Of a DNA stretch of 41,929 nt, positions 9,601-15,538 are shown piece after piece. The notes beneath the pieces were generated by a model that had not been told where the DNA came from, made no database searches, and saw only the letters and a program-made list of their open reading frames with translations. Positions within the stretch are counted from its first letter, which is position 1. Each line of letters opens with the position of its first letter. The position numbers were made by a program, and so were the translations under genes. Source of the DNA: an uncultured Verrucomicrobiota bacterium. Its GTDB lineage: Bacteria; Verrucomicrobiota; Verrucomicrobiia; Opitutales; Intestinicryptomonadaceae. The DNA lies in contig CASFDK010000029.1 in the NCBI GenBank assembly GCA_949293415.1, forward strand, positions 1 through 41,929, read 5' to 3'.

Positions 9601-9712
9601 AATCCGTAGTACCCATTTGGGTGACCTGCTGCGCGTGCAGAGCCTGCGAAGCCGCCACCGCAGCCAGAACCGCGGCGAATACGCCTCTTAGAGTTTTTGA
9701 ATAAATTGCCAT
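6683..9712 (-). CDS. Large secreted TPR-repeat protein
   Basis: An exported solenoid protein of about 1,009 residues. The signal peptide (KTLRGVFAAVLAAVAASQA, cleavage after LHA) is followed by an essentially continuous array of TPR-like helix pairs. Recognisable repeat cores include GFDKVIKEYPRGEYAESAIR, AMRMFVKMIDDYPNGPYAED and ALKLYRDIESQFPSDPRAA, with the A-x3-Y/F-x2-I-x2-YP pattern of YbgF/BamD-type repeats. Such proteins scaffold envelope machines, often next to ExbB/TolR-like motors; none is present in the window. The ATG at 9712 is chosen because the frame upstream of it (to 9745) opens only with TTG and would put extra residues before the signal peptide. First gene of the three-gene minus-strand unit, divergent from the ABC importer across about 210 bases in which I see no recognisable element. 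Confidence 0.88.
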   Translation of the reverse strand: MAIYSKTLRGVFAAVLAAVAASQALHAQQVTQMGTTDLKNEATALVGEQRYLEARPYIVELIKRITDSEDQNLKKELEQMYYFEAYGYLQEYNSTPSNKLMNKAIAGFDKVIKEYPRGEYAESAIRTKASCYELMNQPEKAIAARETLLTRPYVEKLNNREQFALVKKIAETIYNRRMWKIGQKWFERMLNGAVLPEDKVFAASGLIQTAITNKDYDTAKKYFPYLVFDAPARSDIALNYALLLAGDDMVKKEKFSDASVFYNMVLSRDTIMANLNRFLEKAKVQLARAERVSADSQAAVDLRNKVAVLEAYIQAMGSVEDYSADLMARAARNYMLTERDFESFWSYWQLLKTFTTHPSIEDFYMAAIVAAYKIGKTDEMFNLCQEYLKNFKDGNYVKDIQLQMAQYYLKKKDYQSFFALAKQFVAENPDEPPYSNDMIFLMGKTWLDMEKYSELTKTFEKYVKDNPDTAITEGCLYWAGIAYLATGDFKNAMRMFVKMIDDYPNGPYAEDGMYRRGVAAFGAGNFSDARDTLEDFISRYANSKLRGEVEFFLGDIYANNAEVELAMKHYKNVEKYTKNQSFIDNSYNQAAKLLHNLEKYNDEIALMDDYVAKFPKGICSEAIYNKAKALEITGKPAEALSLYGRAIEKYGANKLDDGVDKMILDYDRMYKENAVKLKATVEFLEKLMKDQTLLQNMVAVPAKRYRYFRDNPNIDKMLYEKFKRDKAFDERLYKDKTILKNLLAQYNKEVATYPQGGTEVVFKQMIDRAKAAKNNTLVYRLMMGLDAIGKSIKDEKMFNADDIKLSSVRTLVWMGKVNEKYGAEHARKAFAEALDREEFEYIIDAMFASAALEERLAAKGQGKWETALKLYRDIESQFPSDPRAATAVLRKAEVLTKLGKRAEAIKCYEQILKSPSWRGEAYAEALYRLGLIAQHNKQRDKALMYFDRCYLGYANCYNWTGKALLSAAKLLATGGETDKAKEVCDEFLGNKLNEQSPDFAEIKQYRKTL

Positions 9713-9924
9713 TGAGAATTTGGTTAAAGTATGAAAACTGTACAAGCGTCCGCCCCGAAATACGAAACGTCCGCAGTTACTTGAAGTGAGTATTCAACAT
9801 ACAAAATTCCCAAATTTCCAGCTTTTTTTTCAGCCTCCGAAAAAGAGGGGCGGACGGGTTTGCGCAATGCGGACACAAAATGTTTGCTTTTCGGTCAAAA
9901 ATGGTGAAATTAAAGGATATGAAA

Positions 9925-10893
9925 ATGAGGAAGGCAATGGGAATGATTTTTGCGGTTGCGCTCGCTTTACAGGCGGGAACGCTCGCAGCGGCGGAAAAGA
10001 CGGTTCTGCAAGTAGGACACTTTCCGAATATCTCGCACGCGCAGGCGTTGGTCGCGCACCAACTGAGCAGACAGGGCAGGGGCTGGTTCGAAGAGCGGCT
10101 CGGCAACGATGTCAAGATAGAATGGCGTCTGTTCAACGCGGGTCCGAGCGCGATGGAATCGATGTTCGCGGGCGCGGTGGACATAACGTATGTCGGTCCG
10201 AACCCCGCAATCAACGCGTTCGCGAAAACGCGGGGGCGCGATATCAAAATTCTCGCGGGCTCTGCCGACGGCGGCGCGGCTCTTGTAGTAAACCCGAAAG
10301 CGGGCATCGAAAAACCCGCCGACTTCAGGGGAAAGAAAATCGGCACGCCGCAGCTCGGCAACACGCAGGACGTAGCCTGCCGCGCGTGGCTTATCGAAAA
10401 CGGGATCAAGGTTAAGCTCACCTCGGGCGAAGCGCAGGTGCTGGCGACGGCGAACCCCGAACAGTTGCCGCTTTTCAAACAGGGCAGTCTCGACGCGGTG
10501 TGGACGGTTGAACCGTGGATTACCCGCCTCGAAAAGGAGGGCGGAGCGAAAGTGTTTCTCGAGCAGAAAGAGGCTGTTACGACTATTTTGGTAACGTGCA
10601 ACAGAACGCTGAAAAAGCACCCCGAACTCGTCAAAAAATTCGTCAAGGCGCACGGAGAGCTCACCGACTGGATTAACAAAAATCCGCAGGAGGCGCAGAA
10701 GCTCGTCCGCGCGGAACTCGAAGCCCTCACGGGCGGCAAAATTTCGGAGGAGCTTGTAAAGGCGGCGTGGCCGCGTCTTACGTTCACGGCAAAAGTCAAC
10801 AAAGAGGAACTGCAGAAATTCTGCGACTACGCATACAAGTGCGGCTTTCTCAAACGTAAAATCGACCTGAAAAACATCTACGCGGAACGGTAA
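9925..10893 (+). CDS. ABC importer substrate-binding protein (nitrate/sulfonate/taurine type)
   Basis: Periplasmic binding protein of the SsuA/TauA/NrtA (NMT1-like) family, first gene of a three-gene importer. The signal peptide (MRKAMGMIFAVALALQAGTLAAA) is followed by a typical two-lobed binding fold: VLQVGHFPNISHAQAL at the start, an SAMESMFAGAVDITYVGPNP segment, then GGAALVVNP, the GKKIGTPQLGNTQD loop that closes over the ligand, and DAVWTVEPW. The start at 9925 is decided by the ribosome site: AAAGGA (9912-9917) lies 7 bases before this ATG, but only 1 base before the in-frame ATG at 9919 and behind the one at 9901. The family takes up nitrate, aliphatic sulfonates, taurine or thiamine precursors; the actual ligand cannot be read from the sequence and no catabolic gene (such as a monooxygenase) sits alongside. 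Confidence 0.9.
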   Translation: MRKAMGMIFAVALALQAGTLAAAEKTVLQVGHFPNISHAQALVAHQLSRQGRGWFEERLGNDVKIEWRLFNAGPSAMESMFAGAVDITYVGPNPAINAFAKTRGRDIKILAGSADGGAALVVNPKAGIEKPADFRGKKIGTPQLGNTQDVACRAWLIENGIKVKLTSGEAQVLATANPEQLPLFKQGSLDAVWTVEPWITRLEKEGGAKVFLEQKEAVTTILVTCNRTLKKHPELVKKFVKAHGELTDWINKNPQEAQKLVRAELEALTGGKISEELVKAAWPRLTFTAKVNKEELQKFCDYAYKCGFLKRKIDLKNIYAER

Positions 10894-10897
10894 AAAG

Positions 10898-11698
10898 ATG
10901 AGCGTACATTCCGAACTGCAAAACGTGACGGCAAAGCTCGTCGTCAAAAACGTGAGCAAAACCTTCGAGTCGGCGCAGGGCAAAGTCGACGCGCTCAAAG
11001 ACGTTTCGCTGACAATCAACGAAGGCGAGTTCGTGTGTCTGGTCGGTCCGAGCGGCTGCGGAAAATCGACTCTGCTGAACTTGGTGGCCGGGCTCGACAA
11101 GCCCGACAGCGGCGAAATCCTCGTCGAGGACACTCCCGTTGCAGGACCGGGGCGCGACAGAATGGTGATGTTTCAGGAACACGCGCTCTTCCCGTGGCTC
11201 GACGTAATGGGCAACGTGCTTTTCGGACTGAAGCTCAAGCCCAATCTCACCGATCCCGAACGCAGGGAGGTCGCGAAATTCTACCTGCATTTGGTCGGGC
11301 TCGACCAGTTCGAACGCGCATCGATTCACGAACTCTCGGGCGGGATGCGCCAGCGCGTCGCGCTTGCGCGCTCGCTTGCGCCGAATCCGCGAATCCTGCT
11401 GATGGACGAAACTTTCGGCGCGCTCGACGCGCTCACGCGCGAGCAGCTATACGGCGAAATACAGCAGATTTGGGAGAAGCGCAAAAAGACAATCCTCTTC
11501 GTAACCCACAACATCCGCGAAGCCGTCTGCTTGGGCGACAGGGTGATTCTGTTCTCGCCCCACCCCGGTCGAATCGTCAAGACTTTCGAAATAAACCTGC
11601 CGCGCCCGCGCGACATCAACGACCCCGCGCTTACCTCGTACGCATCCGAGATAACCGCCTACCTCAAAAACCAATTTGGAAGGGCTGTAGCCGAATAA
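10898..11698 (+). CDS. ABC importer ATPase (SsuB/TauB/NrtD type)
   Basis: Cytoplasmic ATPase that powers the importer. All motifs are intact: Walker A GPSGCGKST (about 50-58), Q-loop MVMFQEHALFPWL, ABC signature LSGGMRQR, Walker B ILLMDETFGALDALT and the switch histidine in ILFVTHNIREAV. FQEHALFPWLDV and THNIREAVCLGDR are characteristic of the nitrate/sulfonate/taurine subfamily. At 266 residues the length is normal, and there is no extra C-terminal regulatory domain of the NrtC kind. It starts 4 bases after the stop of the binding-protein gene, and its stop codon overlaps the permease start (TAATG), so translation of all three is probably coupled. Confidence 0.95.
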   Translation: MSVHSELQNVTAKLVVKNVSKTFESAQGKVDALKDVSLTINEGEFVCLVGPSGCGKSTLLNLVAGLDKPDSGEILVEDTPVAGPGRDRMVMFQEHALFPWLDVMGNVLFGLKLKPNLTDPERREVAKFYLHLVGLDQFERASIHELSGGMRQRVALARSLAPNPRILLMDETFGALDALTREQLYGEIQQIWEKRKKTILFVTHNIREAVCLGDRVILFSPHPGRIVKTFEINLPRPRDINDPALTSYASEITAYLKNQFGRAVAE

Positions 11699-12474
11699 TG
11701 AAGACATCAAACTACAAACGATGGGCGGTTTCGCTGACTGCGTTCGCCGTCCTGATTGCGCTCTGGGAGGTTGCGGTAAAGCACTTCGGCTTGTTCGAAT
11801 ACGTATTGCCGCCGCCGTCCGACGTAGCCTATTACATTTGGTCGGCGACGTGCGACGGCACGCTGCCCTCGGCGATTCTCGTTACGCTAAAGCGTCTTTT
11901 GATGGGATACGCAATCGGCTTGGCAATCGGCATTCCCGCGGGTATGCTGTGCTCGCGCTTCAACGTTTTTCAGGACACGGTCGGGCTTCTCGCCCTCGGG
12001 CTGCAGGCGTTGCCGAGCGTATGCTGGGTGCCGCTGGCGATTATGTGGTTCGGGCAGAAGGAATCGGCAATGCTGTTCGTCGTGGTGATGGGCACGGTTT
12101 GGTCGATGATTTTGGCGACGGAACACGGCGTAAAAAACATCCCGCCGATTTACCTGCGCGCCGCCCGCACGATGGGGTCGAAGGGAATGCACACTTGGAT
12201 TAACGTAATCCTGCCCGCGGCGTTCCCGAGCATTTTGGGCGGGATGAAGCAGGGCTGGGCATTCGCGTGGCGTTCGCTGATGGCGGCGGAAATCTACGTT
12301 ACGATTCTTACGGGCTTCGGATTGGGGCAGCTGTTGCACTACGGGCGCGAACTGATGGAAATGGATCAGGTTATCGGCGTGATGTGCGTTGTCATCGCGA
12401 TAGGTCTGATTGTCGACAAGGCGATTTTCTCGCCCATCGAGACGAAGCTGCGGCGCAAGTGGGGGATTTCGTAG
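11698..12474 (+). CDS. ABC importer permease (SsuC/TauC/NrtB type)
   Basis: Inner-membrane permease of about 258 residues forming the channel of the importer. It has about six hydrophobic helices, beginning with RWAVSLTAFAVLIALWEVAV, and the binding-protein-dependent permease (EAA) loop AARTMGSKGMHTWINVILPAAFPSILGG, which docks on the ATPase. The start at 11698 overlaps the ATPase stop by one base (TAATG), with GGAAGGG about 12 bases upstream. The frame is open much further upstream, but that part only shadows the ATPase gene. It is the last gene of the importer and is followed by a hairpin terminator. Confidence 0.94.
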   Translation: MKTSNYKRWAVSLTAFAVLIALWEVAVKHFGLFEYVLPPPSDVAYYIWSATCDGTLPSAILVTLKRLLMGYAIGLAIGIPAGMLCSRFNVFQDTVGLLALGLQALPSVCWVPLAIMWFGQKESAMLFVVVMGTVWSMILATEHGVKNIPPIYLRAARTMGSKGMHTWINVILPAAFPSILGGMKQGWAFAWRSLMAAEIYVTILTGFGLGQLLHYGRELMEMDQVIGVMCVVIAIGLIVDKAIFSPIETKLRRKWGIS

Positions 12475-12495
12475 CCCCCCGCCCTGCGGCATTTG

Positions 12496-12523
12496 AGCGG
12501 CGACTGCGGTTGCCGCTTTTTTT
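12496..12523 (+). terminator. Intrinsic terminator after the ABC importer
   Basis: AGCGGC (12496-12501) pairs with GCCGCT (12512-12517), followed by a run of T's to 12523. Confidence 0.8.
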
Positions 12524-12596
12524 CGCCCCGACGGACGGCGGCGCACTCGCCCGCCGCGATGTAAAGAGTGTTGCAAAAGTCGGAAAACTGTTTGTA

Positions 12597-13583
12597 ATGA
12601 TAGGCATGTTTAAACGTGAAAAAGAATTGATGTTGTTTGGGTTGAGCCCCAATCAGCACTCTTTCGAGGGGCTGAGATTGTTTCTGTTCATCTACATCGG
12701 CGCGTCGCTTTTTGCGGCGGTTCTGACCGCGCCGACATACTGGCTCGTGCAGTTTGTCGATTCGGTAAATTCGACCGAAACGACGCGTTGGTTGCTCGGC
12801 AAGCAAATCGACATATTCTACGACCGCCTCCGTTGGGTGCCGATTATCCTCGGGCTTCCGTGGATGATGAAGCGGTGCAGACTGTTTTCAATTCGCAATC
12901 TGGGGTTGCCGCTCTCGGCGAAATCGTTTTCGGTGTTCGCCAAATTCTGGATTGCGGGAATCGCGCTTTCGGTTTTCGTTTTCACCTTCCAGTATTTCTT
13001 CTGCAATGTAAAGCTCGCCGACGGTTTCTGTTTCGACAAGCTTTTGAACGCGGCGCTTTCGGCGTTGCTTGCGGGGCTGATTCTCGGTTTTCTCGAAGAG
13101 CTCGTTATGCGCTGTCTGATTATGCGCTCGGTTTACACGGCCTTCGACGCGCTCTCTGCGGTGGTGCTAAGTTCGCTGTTTTTCGCGTACAAACACTTCA
13201 AAGTGCCGAATTCCATATGGGACAATCTTCCCGGGGGCGCACACAATTCGTCGTGGGACATCGGCTTTTTCGTCGCGTGGTACGACACCGTGGGAATCGC
13301 CCATACATTCAGCTTTATGCACTTCGCCGCGCTTGCGATGTTCGGCGCAGTGCTTGCGATGATTTACATACGCACAAAGCTTCTCTGGGCACCCATTGCA
13401 ATGCACGGGGGAATCGTCTTTTCAATCCAGACGTACCGCAAAATATTCGACATCGGCGAAAGTCCGAACCTTGTCTACTTCGGCAGCGCGGGAATGACAA
13501 ACGGATGGCTTGCGCTCGGGCTGCTCTGCGTGATTTTCGCCGCGTTATGCCTGTGGAAGCCGAAAGACTCGGCGGCGCGCTAA
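12597..13583 (+). CDS. CPBP-family intramembrane metalloprotease
   Basis: An integral membrane protein of about 328 residues with several long hydrophobic helices and the CPBP (CAAX protease/bacteriocin-processing, Abi/Rce1-like) motifs: EELVMR (E167, E168, R172), the FxxxH motif in FFAYKH (H200), and a third conserved histidine in APIAMHGG. These residues form the metal-dependent active site inside the membrane in Rce1-type enzymes. Bacterial members cleave small peptides or membrane proteins, but the substrate here is unknown. Possible starts are 12597 (GGAAAA 9 bases before), 12606 and 12630; a promoter-like TTGCAA-N16-TGTAAT (12571-12598) would even place transcription start at the 12606 ATG. 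The next gene begins one base after this stop, so they form a pair. Confidence 0.88.
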   Translation: MIGMFKREKELMLFGLSPNQHSFEGLRLFLFIYIGASLFAAVLTAPTYWLVQFVDSVNSTETTRWLLGKQIDIFYDRLRWVPIILGLPWMMKRCRLFSIRNLGLPLSAKSFSVFAKFWIAGIALSVFVFTFQYFFCNVKLADGFCFDKLLNAALSALLAGLILGFLEELVMRCLIMRSVYTAFDALSAVVLSSLFFAYKHFKVPNSIWDNLPGGAHNSSWDIGFFVAWYDTVGIAHTFSFMHFAALAMFGAVLAMIYIRTKLLWAPIAMHGGIVFSIQTYRKIFDIGESPNLVYFGSAGMTNGWLALGLLCVIFAALCLWKPKDSAAR

Positions 13584-13584
13584 A

Positions 13585-15423
13585 ATGGCCCGTCGGAAAA
13601 TCGAGCTTCTAAGCCCCGCGAAAGACGCGGAAACCGCTCGGCAGGCGATTCTCTGCGGCGCGGACGCGGTGTACATCGGCGCGGAAAAATTCGGGGCGCG
13701 GCACGAGGCCGCGAACTCGGTCGAAGAAATCGCCGAACTTTGCAAATTCGCGCACCTGTACGGATGCAAAGTCTATGCCGCGCTAAACACGATTCTTTTC
13801 GACTCGGAAATTCCGCAGGCGGCCGAGCTTGCGCAAAGGCTCTACCGAGCGAACGTCGACGCGCTAATCGTCCAAGATTTTGGGCTAATCGAATACGGGC
13901 TGCCGCCGATTGCAATCCACGCAAGTACGCAGTGCCACACGACAACCCCCGAAAAGGCGGCGTTTCTGGAGCGTTGCGGGTTCTCAGCGGTCGTCGCCGC
14001 GCGCGAACTTTCGCTCGACGAAACCGCCGCCATCCGCCGTGCGCTCAAGCCCGAAACGCGCGTGGAATGCTTCGTCCACGGCGCGCTCTGCGTTTCCTAC
14101 AGCGGGCGGTGCCGGCTGAGCTACGCAATCGGCGGACGGAGCGGCAACCGCGGCGAATGCGCCCAACCGTGCAGGATGAAATACGCGCTAATCGACGGAG
14201 ACGGCAACGAAATCCGCCCGCCCGCATACTACCTTTCCCTCCGCGACATGAACAGGCTCGAAAATCTCGGCGCGATGATTGACGCGGGCGCGGACATTTT
14301 CAAAATAGAGGGCAGGCTCAAAGACGCGGGCTACGTAAAAAACATAACCGCGCTCTACCGCAAAAAGCTCGACGGGTTGCTCGCCGCGCGGGGGCTGGAA
14401 AAATCGTCGTACGGCGAAAGCAAAATCGTATTCGAGCCGTCGGCGGAAAAGTCCTTCAACCGCGGATTCTGCGCATACCACATCGACGGAACGCAGGGCG
14501 GCTGCGCGTCGTTTTCAACGCCGAAGGCGCGGGGCGAATTTATCGGACGCGTTCGGAAAATCGCGGGCGCGGCGTTCGCGATGGATGGCGCGGACGGAAT
14601 CCTTTCGAACGGCGACGGACTGCTGTTCGAATCGGACGGAGAAACGTTCGGCGCGGCGGTCTACAAAATCGACGGCGACAGGGTTTTCGCGGGTCGCCCC
14701 GAATCGCCCGCAATTCCGAAAGTCGGCGCGAAGATTTTCAGGAACAAAGACACCGCATTCGAGAACGCGCTCGGACAAAAAGCCGTGCGGAAAATGCCGA
14801 TAAAAATCTCGGCCGCCGAACGCTGCGGCAAAACCGTTTTTTCGGCGGAGACACTCGACGACCGCCGAATATCGGCGCAAATAGAAATCCGAAACGCCGA
14901 CACCGCGGCAAACCCCGAAGCCGCAAAAGCCGTCCTCGAAAGGAACTTGGCGAAATTGGGCGACACGCCGTTTCGCGCGGACGAAATCGAAGCGGATTGC
15001 GCGCCGTTTATGCGCGTCTCCGAAATAAACGCCGCACGCCGCGAACTTTGCGCCGCCCTCGAAAATGCGATTCTCGAAGCATACAATGCGAATTTGAAAA
15101 TGCGGAAAATTCCGCAGCCCGATTTCGGGAAAATCCCGACGGAACCGCTCTCGGCGGAAGACAATGTAGCGAACAAGCGCGCCGAAAATTTTTACAAAAA
15201 ATTCGGGGCGGAAACCCGGGAGTACGCCTGCGAGACGACCCGCGCCGATATGCGGGGCGAACGCGTTATGACTACAAAGCACTGCGTGCTCCGCGAACTT
15301 GGAATGTGTAAAAAAACGTCGGGTAAAAAAATAAAAGAGCCCGTCCGCCTGCGAAACGAATCCGCAACACTGCGGCTTAAATTCGACTGCAACCGCTGCG
15401 AGATGGAAATCTTCTTCGAATAG
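13585..15423 (+). CDS. U32-family protein, RlhA/TrhP-type RNA hydroxylase
   Basis: A 612-residue member of peptidase family U32. It opens with the TIM-barrel segment IELLSPAKDAETARQAI and GADAVYIGAEKFGAR. The four-cysteine [4Fe-4S] motif C-x6-C-x15-C-x3-C is complete (C169, C176, C192, C196), and the FKIEGRLKDAGYV segment lies behind it. The long C-terminal extension ends in a second Cys group (KHCVLRELGMCKK and DCNRCEM), as in the longer RlhA (YdcP)-type members with a DUF3656 domain rather than the shorter TrhP. E. coli relatives hydroxylate 23S rRNA C2501 or tRNA wobble uridine using prephenate, so despite the name peptidase activity is doubtful. It starts one base after the CPBP protease stop; co-transcription is likely. 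Which RNA it modifies is inference. Confidence 0.88.
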   Translation: MARRKIELLSPAKDAETARQAILCGADAVYIGAEKFGARHEAANSVEEIAELCKFAHLYGCKVYAALNTILFDSEIPQAAELAQRLYRANVDALIVQDFGLIEYGLPPIAIHASTQCHTTTPEKAAFLERCGFSAVVAARELSLDETAAIRRALKPETRVECFVHGALCVSYSGRCRLSYAIGGRSGNRGECAQPCRMKYALIDGDGNEIRPPAYYLSLRDMNRLENLGAMIDAGADIFKIEGRLKDAGYVKNITALYRKKLDGLLAARGLEKSSYGESKIVFEPSAEKSFNRGFCAYHIDGTQGGCASFSTPKARGEFIGRVRKIAGAAFAMDGADGILSNGDGLLFESDGETFGAAVYKIDGDRVFAGRPESPAIPKVGAKIFRNKDTAFENALGQKAVRKMPIKISAAERCGKTVFSAETLDDRRISAQIEIRNADTAANPEAAKAVLERNLAKLGDTPFRADEIEADCAPFMRVSEINAARRELCAALENAILEAYNANLKMRKIPQPDFGKIPTEPLSAEDNVANKRAENFYKKFGAETREYACETTRADMRGERVMTTKHCVLRELGMCKKTSGKKIKEPVRLRNESATLRLKFDCNRCEMEIFFE

Positions 15424-15476
15424 GACGTTTTCATTTTGCACCCGCGCTTGGCGGCGCACGCACTTGACGCTTTTCA

Positions 15477-15482
15477 TATAAT
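15477..15482 (+). promoter_or_regulatory. Possible -10 box upstream of the UvrA paralogue
   Basis: A perfect TATAAT lies 56 bases before the chosen ATG. No -35 match sits at 16-18 bases: the only TTGAC (15464-15469) is 7 bases away, which is too close. Weak evidence on its own. Confidence 0.3.
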
Positions 15483-15538
15483 TGAGCCGCCAAAAAAAAC
15501 CGACAACGTTTGCATCCGCAAAACAGGAGAATAATACG

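Noticed and set aside
9713..9924. Riboswitch or regulator site in front of the ABC importer
   Set aside because: Only a weak TTGAA-N7-TTCAA repeat (9781-9797) and a short CCTC/GAGG hairpin are present; no known riboswitch core or good promoter could be identified by eye.
15464..15482. TTGACG plus TATAAT read as a promoter for the UvrA paralogue
   Set aside because: The two boxes are only 7 bases apart, too close for a sigma-70-type promoter. Only the -10 is kept, at low confidence.
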